Shown here: one piece after another, positions 1 to 4,282 of the stretch | How positions within the stretch are numbered: position 1 is the first letter of the stretch | Layout: each line of letters begins with the position of its first letter | Source of the DNA: Lachnospiraceae bacterium | GTDB lineage: Bacteria; Bacillota; Clostridia; Lachnospirales; Lachnospiraceae | Length of the DNA: 5,178 nucleotides | Assembly (NCBI GenBank): GCA_003484785.1 | Contig: DNAD01000042.1 | Coordinates: forward strand, 1-5,178 | Direction of reading: 5' to 3' | Notes under the pieces: model-generated | What the model was told of the DNA's origin: nothing | The model's input: only the letters and a program-made list of their open reading frames with translations | Databases searched by the model: none | Made by a program: the position numbers and the translations under genes

Positions 1-214
1 CATGAGCAGGTCCATCAGCTATATAAGCAATGCGGATATACTTATAATAGGAGGAACCTCACTTGCGGTCTATCCCGCTGCGGGGCTTATCGACTACTAC
101 AGGGGCAATAAGCTGGTGCTCATAAACAAGTCCGCGACCCCGATGGACTCAAAGGCTGACCTTCTTATCCAGGGAAGCATCGGAGAGGTTCTGGGTTCCA
201 TTACCGTAAAATGA
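1..214 (+). CDS. Sir2-family NAD-dependent protein deacylase, C-terminal fragment (5' end outside window)
   Basis: This is the last 70 or so residues of a sirtuin, an enzyme that removes acyl groups from lysines using NAD+ and releases nicotinamide and O-acyl-ADP-ribose, normally in the cytoplasm. The reading frame is open from the left edge. The Met codon at 2-4 is almost certainly internal, because the catalytic His, the zinc-binding Cys pairs and the first NAD motifs must lie upstream. What is visible is the distal Rossmann-fold part: the family motif GGTSLAVYPAA (residues 17-27 of the fragment), which contacts NAD, then the strand LVLINKSATPMDSKADL, where the Asn contacts the cofactor ribose in known sirtuins. 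The short C-terminal helix (GSIGEVLGSI) ends at a TGA. The gene points the same way as rpsF but lies upstream of the rpsF promoter, so it is probably a separate unit. Family assignment is firm; the substrate cannot be told from this fragment. Confidence 0.9.
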   Translation, partial: MSRSISYISNADILIIGGTSLAVYPAAGLIDYYRGNKLVLINKSATPMDSKADLLIQGSIGEVLGSITVK

Positions 215-223
215 GATTTTTAC

Positions 224-259
224 GTTACTATCACAGCCTAAAAGGCTGTGAATAGTAAC
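224..259 (+). repeat. 36-nt bulged palindrome, copy 1
   Basis: An imperfect inverted repeat lies ten bases after the sirtuin stop. The lower stem GTTACTAT (224-231) pairs perfectly with ATAGTAAC (252-259). The upper stem CACAGCCT (232-239) pairs perfectly with AGGCTGTG (243-250) around a 3-nt AAA loop. A single unpaired A at 251 sits on the 3' arm. A relative with the same layout lies at 1520-1555. No run of T follows on either strand, so it does not look like a standard terminator, although a transcript of the sirtuin gene would carry it as a 3' hairpin. It ends 8 nt before the -35 box of the rpsF promoter. It is best described as a dispersed intergenic repeat of unknown function. Confidence 0.75.
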
Positions 260-267
260 ATTTATGC

Positions 268-296
268 TTGAAATTGCCTGTTTGATGTGTTATGAT
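268..296 (+). promoter_or_regulatory. Sigma-A-type promoter of rpsF-ssb-rpsR
   Basis: The -35 box TTGAAA (268-273) and the -10 box TATGAT (291-296) are separated by an ideal 17-nt spacer. A TGT just before the -10 box (288-290) gives an extended -10. Each hexamer matches the consensus at five of six positions. Transcription would begin near 303, giving a leader of about 66 nt before the rpsF start. This suits a constitutively strong ribosomal-protein promoter. The call rests on sequence match only. Confidence 0.8.
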
Positions 297-322
297 ACTG
301 ACTCGTGATACATTTTATCCTT

Positions 323-343
323 GCTCTGAATTTGGTTCAGGGC
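323..343 (+). promoter_or_regulatory. Hairpin in the rpsF leader
   Basis: GCTCTGAA (323-330) pairs with TTCAGGGC (336-343) as eight base pairs, including one G-U, around the 5-nt loop TTTGG. It lies between the predicted transcription start and the ribosome binding site, which begins about 12 nt further on. Many bacteria autoregulate rpsF through an mRNA structure bound by the S6:S18 complex, and that known motif carries a conserved CCG. No CCG occurs anywhere in 303-368, so this hairpin is not the textbook motif. A regulatory role is possible but unproven. Confidence 0.45.
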
Positions 344-354
344 TATTAATCCAG

Positions 355-361
355 AAGGAGG
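355..361 (+). promoter_or_regulatory. Ribosome binding site of rpsF
   Basis: AAGGAGG is a full anti-16S match, 7 nt before the ATG at 369. It fixes the rpsF start and predicts strong initiation, in contrast to the weak site before ssb. Confidence 0.85.
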
Positions 362-368
362 TACTAGC

Positions 369-659
369 ATGAGCAAATACGAGTTATGCGTTGTTCTGAA
401 TGCTAAGATCGAGGACGAAAACAGGGCCGCGGAGCTTGAGCGTGTTAAAGAGCTCATTACTCGCTTTGGCGGAACTGTTACGAACGTTGATGACTGGGGC
501 AAGAAGAGATTTGCCTATGACGTTCAGAAGATGAAGGAAGGCTATTATTACTTCATCCAGTTCGATGCCGAGACTACCACGCCCGTTGAGATCGAAAACC
601 GCGTGCGCATTATGGAAAACGTCGTAAGATATCTTTGCGTAAAGCAGAATGAGGCGTAG
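369..659 (+). CDS. rpsF: 30S ribosomal protein S6
   Basis: S6 is a small RNA-binding protein of the 30S platform; it sits beside S18 and contacts the central domain of 16S rRNA. The 96 residues match the usual bacterial length. The first strand MSKYELCVVLNAK is followed by a helix and the conserved DDWGKKRFAYDVQK segment (about residues 41-54). The strand EGYYYFIQFDA (56-66) and the final ENRVRIMENVVRYLCVK segment are also typical of S6. The ATG is preceded by a perfect AAGGAGG. It is the first gene of a three-gene unit behind the promoter at 268-296, with ssb following after 18 nt. S6 and S18 bind each other, so production from one transcript makes sense. Nothing is unusual in the protein itself. 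Confidence 0.98.
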   Translation: MSKYELCVVLNAKIEDENRAAELERVKELITRFGGTVTNVDDWGKKRFAYDVQKMKEGYYYFIQFDAETTTPVEIENRVRIMENVVRYLCVKQNEA

Positions 660-677
660 TCAGAAAGAGAGAACCAG

Positions 678-1127
678 ATGAATAAAGTTATATTAATGGG
701 AAGGCTTACCAGAGATCCCGAAGTCAGGTATTCCGCGGGCGATAATCAGATGGCCATCGCGAGATACACCCTTGCAGTAGACAGAAGATTCAACAGGAAC
801 AATTCCGAGCAGACAGCCGATTTTATTCCCTGTGTCGCTTTCGGTAAGGCCGGTGAATTCGCCGAGAAGTACTTCAGAAAAGGAATGAAGATCGCTGTCT
901 CGGGCCGTATCCAGACCGGAAGCTATACCAACAAGGAAGGTCAGAAGGTTTATACTACAGAGGTGATCATAGATGACCAGGAGTTTGCGGAGAGCAAGAA
1001 TGCTTCTTCCGGCTCTGCCGGGGACTTTGGCGGCAGTTCCATACCGGAGGCTCCGCACGGCCAGAACCTGAATGATGATTTCATGAATGTTCCGGACGGG
1101 ATCGATGAGGAGCTGCCATTCGCATAG
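678..1127 (+). CDS. ssb: Single-stranded DNA-binding protein
   Basis: SSB coats single-stranded DNA at replication forks and repair sites as a homotetramer and recruits partner proteins through its acidic C-terminal tip. Residues 1 to about 105 form the OB fold, with the family pattern NKVILMGRLTRDPEVRY, then TADFIPCVAFGK and the strand EVIIDDQEF. A Gly/Ser/Asn-rich flexible linker (about 106-140) leads to the tip DEELPFA. Two points stand out. The protein has no Trp, and position 55 is Phe where many SSBs have a DNA-stacking Trp (CVTW in Bacillus). The tip also ends in Ala after the Pro-Phe pair that normally finishes the protein. The 149-residue length is normal. It lies between rpsF and rpsR as in most Bacillota. 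Its ribosome binding site is poor (AAAGAGAG, 664-671), so translation may be weaker than that of its neighbours or coupled to rpsF. Confidence 0.97.
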   Translation: MNKVILMGRLTRDPEVRYSAGDNQMAIARYTLAVDRRFNRNNSEQTADFIPCVAFGKAGEFAEKYFRKGMKIAVSGRIQTGSYTNKEGQKVYTTEVIIDDQEFAESKNASSGSAGDFGGSSIPEAPHGQNLNDDFMNVPDGIDEELPFA

Positions 1128-1137
1128 GAAAAGCGTT

Positions 1138-1145
1138 AAAGGAGG
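1138..1145 (+). promoter_or_regulatory. Ribosome binding site of rpsR
   Basis: AAAGGAGG lies 8 nt before the ATG at 1154. It fixes that start; a nearer ATG at 1146 abuts the site directly and is in another frame. Confidence 0.85.
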
Positions 1146-1153
1146 ATGAATAA

Positions 1154-1429
1154 ATGGCTTATAACAGACCGCAGGGCGATAATGACAGAGCTGATTCTCC
1201 GATGAAGAGAAGAGGCGGCATACGCAGAAGAAAAAAGGTTTGCGTTTTTTGCGGAAAAGATAAAACTATCGACTATAAGGATGTATCCCTTTTAAGAAAG
1301 TATATCTCAGAGAGAGGAAAGATACTTCCGAGAAGGATCACAGGCAATTGCGCAAGGCATCAGAGGGAGCTTACGACTTCCATTAAGAGAGCAAGGCATA
1401 TCGCGCTGCTTCCTTACACACAGGAATAA
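1154..1429 (+). CDS. rpsR: 30S ribosomal protein S18, zinc-ribbon (Cys-containing) form
   Basis: S18 pairs with S6 on the platform of the 30S subunit. The conserved core is unmistakable: [19 protein letters not shown] (about residues 39-57), then [16 protein letters not shown] and the final [13 protein letters not shown] basic stretch [11 protein letters not shown] (18-28) leads into C30-x2-C33, and a second pair C66-x2-H69 follows, together forming a plausible zinc site. S18 occurs in Cys-containing and Cys-free versions, and the Bacillus subtilis protein lacks these residues. The N-terminus carries about 17 extra polar residues before the basic patch. At 91 residues it is slightly longer than the 75-80 of many homologues. 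It is the last gene of the rpsF-ssb-rpsR unit, 26 nt after ssb, and is followed 21 nt later by a strong terminator. Confidence 0.98.
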   Translation: MAYNRPQGDNDRADSPMKRRGGIRRRKKVCVFCGKDKTIDYKDVSLLRKYISERGKILPRRITGNCARHQRELTTSIKRARHIALLPYTQE

Positions 1430-1450
1430 GCTCTGACATAGAGTATGGGC

Positions 1451-1483
1451 AACCGTCTCCGTATACGCGGAGGCGGTTTTTTT
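1451..1483 (+). terminator. Rho-independent terminator after rpsR
   Basis: AACCGTCTCCG (1451-1461) pairs with CGGAGGCGGTT (1468-1478) as eleven base pairs with one G-U, around a 6-nt loop. It is followed by an uninterrupted T run to 1483, of which the first two Ts pair with the stem's As. This is a textbook intrinsic terminator. It should end the rpsF-ssb-rpsR transcript and separate it from gdpP. Confidence 0.95.
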
Positions 1484-1519
1484 ACCATTCAGGGCTGAGA
1501 TCTTCGGGTCACAAAACCC

Positions 1520-1555
1520 GTTGTTATCACGGTCCGGAGGGCCGTGAACAGTAAC
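1520..1555 (+). repeat. 36-nt bulged palindrome, copy 2
   Basis: This has the same length and layout as the palindrome at 224-259. The lower stem GTTGTTAT (1520-1527) faces ACAGTAAC (1548-1555) with two G-U pairs and one A-C mismatch. The upper stem CACGGTCC (1528-1535) pairs with GGGCCGTG (1539-1546) as eight pairs including one G-U, around a GGA loop. A single unpaired A at 1547 again lies on the 3' arm. The upper stem differs from copy 1 in both arms but stays paired. A small extra hairpin, CGGGT/ACCCG (1505-1509 with 1516-1520), abuts its left end. No T run follows, so it is not a terminator. Confidence 0.7.
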
Positions 1556-1690
1556 AAAACAGCTTATACAGCTTTGCCTGTCTTTTTGCCGGGCAGCACT
1601 GACGAAAGATCGCCGGCAAACCCTGCCCTAAACGGAACCCATCGAGGGTACATCACTTTGGGGGAAAAACGGATGCCGGACACAAGGTCT
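1556..1690. other. GC-rich non-coding stretch with competing inverted repeats
   Basis: No credible gene or known RNA family was recognised here. TTTGCCGG (1585-1592) pairs perfectly with CCGGCAAA (1613-1620) across a 20-nt loop. Alternative partners exist: GGGCAG (1591-1596) with CTGCCC (1623-1628), and CCGGCA (1613-1618) with a third TGCCGG copy at 1674-1679. A smaller ACCC/GGGT hairpin lies at 1637-1649. The stretch sits between the rpsR terminator and the gdpP promoter, so it would be transcribed only by read-through or from a start not recognised here. It may be a structured RNA, a protein-binding region or decayed repeat sequence; the sequence alone does not decide. Confidence 0.35.
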
Positions 1691-1695
1691 AGCGG

Positions 1696-1724
1696 TTGAG
1701 TGCATAATCCCAAAATGATATAAT
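1696..1724 (+). promoter_or_regulatory. Sigma-A-type promoter of gdpP-rplI-dnaB
   Basis: A perfect -10 box TATAAT (1719-1724) is preceded by TGA (1716-1718), making an extended -10. The -35 box TTGAGT (1696-1701; four of six consensus bases) lies at an exact 17-nt spacing. Transcription should begin near 1731, leaving a leader of about 56 nt before the gdpP ATG. Together with the terminator at 1451-1483, this makes gdpP the first gene of a separate unit. Confidence 0.8.
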
Positions 1725-1735
1725 CTACAGGTATT

Positions 1736-1758
1736 GATTCGTCAGAGGGGAGACGATC
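1736..1758 (+). promoter_or_regulatory. Hairpin in the short gdpP leader
   Basis: GAT (1736-1738) and CGTC (1740-1743) pair with GACG (1752-1755) and ATC (1756-1758), leaving one bulged T at 1739 and an 8-nt purine-rich loop (1744-1751). It lies within the first 30 nt of the predicted transcript and ends about 15 nt before the AGAAGGG ribosome binding site (1771-1777). It could protect the mRNA 5' end or tune translation. The leader is too short for the known c-di-AMP (ydaO-type) riboswitch. Confidence 0.4.
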
Positions 1759-1786
1759 GGGGGTTATTTCAGAAGGGTGTGGTTTT

Positions 1787-3832
1787 ATGGGTAAGGCAAG
1801 GATCAGACTTAAAGGCCAGATACGCTCATATGTTCAGTGGCCTCTGAGGTTTTCGGTTCTTATTATTGCATTTAACATACTGATGTATACCGTGGATGTG
1901 AAGGCGGGACTGTACACCTCGGCATTCGCGGTTCTTTATATTCTTATTGCTCTCATACTCTATTTTCGCAGTAAAACCATAGTTATCAATGATTTCATAA
2001 GCTTTGCGACCCAATATGGCCAGGTGCAGCGCCAGCTCCTCAGGGATCTTGAGATCCCCTATGCCCTGCTTGACGAAACGGGCAGGATAGTGTGGAGCAA
2101 TGAAGAATTCGAGAATATCCTTCATATCAAGAAAAATTCCCAGAAGAGCATATCCTCCCTGTTTCCGGAATTTGGCAAAAAGCTTCCCCTCAGGGAGGAG
2201 GATCAGATCGTTATGTCCTTAAGGTTTGAAGCCAGGGACTTCAGGATCACGGCGAAGAAGGTATCCGTAAAAGCGATGATAGGAGATTCTCCTGTTACGG
2301 AGGAGCTGGATAATGACACCTATCTCGTAGCCTTTTTCCTTTTTGATGAAACCGATGTCCGCTCCCTGAGAAAAGAGCTGCAGGATGAGAAGCCTGCGGT
2401 AGGCCTTGTATACATTGATAATTACGACGAGGCCATGGAATTGGTGGAGGATGTAAGAAGATCTCTTCTGTCTGCGCTTGTGGACCGGCAGATAAACAAG
2501 ACCATGGCGGAGAACAATGCCCTGGTAAAAAAGCTGGAAAAGGATAAGTATCTGGTGATCCTGCAGAAGAAGGATCTGGAAAAGCTTAAGGAAAAACGCT
2601 TTACCCTTTTGGATGAGGTAAAGAACGTAAATATAGGAAATGAAATGGCCCTTACACTGAGCATAGGCTTCGGGGCGGGGGCGGAAAGCTACACGGAAAA
2701 CTATGACTATGCCAGAAACGCCATAGATCTTGCCCTTGGAAGAGGCGGAGACCAGGCCATAGTCAAGGAGGGAGATAAGCTTATATTCTTCGGCGGCAAG
2801 AGCATGATGACCGAGAAATATACGCGGGTCAAGGCCAGGGTCAAGGCTCACGCCCTCCGCGAGATAATCGAAGGAACAGACCTGCTCTTTGTAATGGGCC
2901 ACCAGATAACCGACGTCGATGCCCTCGGGGCCGCGGTGGGGATAATGCGGGCGGCTAAGACCCTTAACAAGAATGCCCATATAGTCATCAACGATATATC
3001 CGCATCGATCCGTCCCATGGTGGACAGCCTTCTGGAGGCGGAGGATGATAAGGAGCTCATTCTCAACAATATGCAGGCGCTGGAGAGAGCCGACAAGAGG
3101 GCTGCGGTCATAGTCGTCGATGTAAACAAACCCAGCTATACGGAGTGTCCCGAGCTTTTAAACAGGTGCAGTACCATCGTGGTTCTGGATCATCACAGGC
3201 AGGCGGAGGAAAAGATAGATAATGCCACGCTTTCCTATATCGAGCCCTACGCAAGCTCGGCATCCGAGATGGCTGCCGAGATCCTTCAGTATATCAATGA
3301 CAAGGTGAGGCTTAAGCCCGTAGAGGCTGACTGTCTCTATGCGGGCATTCTCGTTGATACCAATAATTTCATGAACCGTACGGGCGTCAGGACCTTTGAG
3401 GCCGCGGCCTATCTGAGGAGAAACGGCGCGGATGTCACCAGAGTGAGAAAGCTCTTCAGGGACTCGATGGAAGAGTATAAGGCAAGGATAGAGGCGGTCA
3501 GTCATGTTGAAATGTACAAGGATAAGTACGCGATATCCTATTTCAACGGGAAAAGTGAGAGCCCGACTGTCATAGCTGCACAGGCGGCCAACGAGCTGCT
3601 TAATATAAATGGCGTCAAGGCATCCTTTGTGCTGTCCGATTATCAGAACAAGATATATATATCGGCCAGGGCCTTTGATGAGGTTAATGTTCAGATCATC
3701 ATGGAAAAGCTGGGCGGAGGAGGCCACATTAACGTTGCGGGAGCGCAGATAGAGGGAGTTTCCATGGAGGAAGGCAAAAGACGACTTGTTGAAACTCTTG
3801 ATAATATGGAAAAGGAGGGTGAGCTGAGTTGA
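1787..3832 (+). CDS. gdpP: Membrane-bound cyclic-di-AMP phosphodiesterase, GdpP/YybT type
   Basis: GdpP hydrolyses the second messenger c-di-AMP to 5'-pApA, which affects potassium balance, cell-wall stress and beta-lactam tolerance in Bacillota. The 681 residues show the full family architecture. Two N-terminal membrane helices (about 19-37 and 41-60) come first. A PAS-like sensor follows (about 88-190, starting IPYALLDETGRIVWSN), which binds heme in studied homologues. A degenerate GGDEF domain (about 202-337) has EKDKYL where an active cyclase would have GGDEF. The DHH domain (about 365-530) keeps all expected metal ligands: H372, D376 and D378 in GHQITDVDALG, D445 in VVDVNK, D468-H469-H470 in LDHH, and D524 in VDTNNF. 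The DHHA1 domain ends with GGGGH (643-647). All catalytic residues are present, so the enzyme should be active. The ATG at 1787 has a moderate site (AGAAGGG). It overlaps rplI by 4 nt. Confidence 0.96.
   Translation: MGKARIRLKGQIRSYVQWPLRFSVLIIAFNILMYTVDVKAGLYTSAFAVLYILIALILYFRSKTIVINDFISFATQYGQVQRQLLRDLEIPYALLDETGRIVWSNEEFENILHIKKNSQKSISSLFPEFGKKLPLREEDQIVMSLRFEARDFRITAKKVSVKAMIGDSPVTEELDNDTYLVAFFLFDETDVRSLRKELQDEKPAVGLVYIDNYDEAMELVEDVRRSLLSALVDRQINKTMAENNALVKKLEKDKYLVILQKKDLEKLKEKRFTLLDEVKNVNIGNEMALTLSIGFGAGAESYTENYDYARNAIDLALGRGGDQAIVKEGDKLIFFGGKSMMTEKYTRVKARVKAHALREIIEGTDLLFVMGHQITDVDALGAAVGIMRAAKTLNKNAHIVINDISASIRPMVDSLLEAEDDKELILNNMQALERADKRAAVIVVDVNKPSYTECPELLNRCSTIVVLDHHRQAEEKIDNATLSYIEPYASSASEMAAEILQYINDKVRLKPVEADCLYAGILVDTNNFMNRTGVRTFEAAAYLRRNGADVTRVRKLFRDSMEEYKARIEAVSHVEMYKDKYAISYFNGKSESPTVIAAQAANELLNINGVKASFVLSDYQNKIYISARAFDEVNVQIIMEKLGGGGHINVAGAQIEGVSMEEGKRRLVETLDNMEKEGELS
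3811..3818 (+). promoter_or_regulatory. Ribosome binding site deciding the TTG start of rplI
   Basis: AAAGGAGG lies within the last codons of gdpP, 10 nt before TTG 3829. It supports TTG as the rplI start. The only nearby alternative, GTG 3835, would remove the conserved first two residues (MK of MKVILLEDV). Confidence 0.75.
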
Positions 3833-4275
3833 AAGTGATCTTACTGGAGGACGTAAAGAGCCTGGGAAAAAAGAATGAGGTAGTAAATGTAAGCGACGGT
3901 TATGCCAAGAATTTCCTGTTCACCAAAAAACTTGCCGTAGAGGCGAACAGCAAAAACTTAAATGATCTCAAGCTTCACATGGCCAATGATGAAAAAATGG
4001 CTGCAAAGCTTCTTGAGGAGGCAGAGGCCTTTGCAAAGGAGATCGAGAAGAATACCGTAGTGGTAAAGCTGAAATCCGGCAAGGATGGAAAAACCTTCGG
4101 ATCGGTATCCTCAAAGGAGATAGCCCAGGAGGCGATGAACCAGTTCGGCATGGATATCGATAAGAAGAAGATACAGATCGACGAGCCCATTAAGGCTCTT
4201 GGAAATTATGAGATACAGGTAAGGCTGCATCCGAAGGTTACTGCGAAGCTGATGCTTCAGGTAGTGGAGGCATAG
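3829..4275 (+). CDS. rplI: 50S ribosomal protein L9 (TTG start)
   Basis: L9 binds 23S rRNA near the base of the L1 stalk through its N-terminal domain; a long helix holds its C-terminal domain away from the ribosome, and it influences reading-frame maintenance. The 148 residues are the usual length. The N-terminal domain shows MKVILLEDVKSLGKK and the signature VSDGYAKNFL (about 20-29). A charged helix follows (about 41-75), then the C-terminal domain with KLKSGKDGKTFGSVSSKEIA and a typical ending. Where many homologues have P-x-G after NFL, this one has T-K-K. The start is TTG: it alone gives the conserved MKVILLEDV, it overlaps the gdpP stop as TTGA, and it lies behind a good ribosome binding site. 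Translation is therefore probably coupled to gdpP. The next gene, dnaB, follows after 7 nt. Confidence 0.96.
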   Translation: MKVILLEDVKSLGKKNEVVNVSDGYAKNFLFTKKLAVEANSKNLNDLKLHMANDEKMAAKLLEEAEAFAKEIEKNTVVVKLKSGKDGKTFGSVSSKEIAQEAMNQFGMDIDKKKIQIDEPIKALGNYEIQVRLHPKVTAKLMLQVVEA

Positions 4276-4282
4276 ACGGTTT

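Noticed and set aside
224..259. The palindrome after the sirtuin gene as a Rho-independent terminator
   Set aside because: No T run follows the hairpin on either strand: bases after 259 read ATTTATGC, and the opposite strand continues into A-rich sequence. A matching element at 1520-1555 also lacks one, so repeat is the better label.
251..260. GGDEF-type diguanylate cyclase activity of GdpP (residues 251-260 region)
   Set aside because: The signature is replaced by EKDKYL, so cyclase activity is unlikely; the degenerate domain is normal for this family.
1146..1148. Alternative ATG for rpsR
   Set aside because: It abuts the Shine-Dalgarno sequence with no spacing and is in a different frame; ATG 1154 gives a complete S18.
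1673..1699. An 8-codon reading frame beginning ATG CCG GAC
   Set aside because: It has no ribosome binding site, overlaps the -35 box of the gdpP promoter and lies before the predicted transcription start.
1556..1786. A c-di-AMP (ydaO-type) riboswitch controlling gdpP
   Set aside because: The predicted transcript leader is only about 56 nt, too short for that class, and I could not match its conserved blocks either in the leader or in the upstream non-coding region.
2219..2980. A 253-codon antisense open frame within gdpP
   Set aside because: It lies wholly opposite a well-conserved gene, its protein resembles no family I recognise, and no promoter or ribosome binding site was seen. It is a by-product of gdpP codon use. 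The same holds for the other minus-strand frames, such as 3158-3727.
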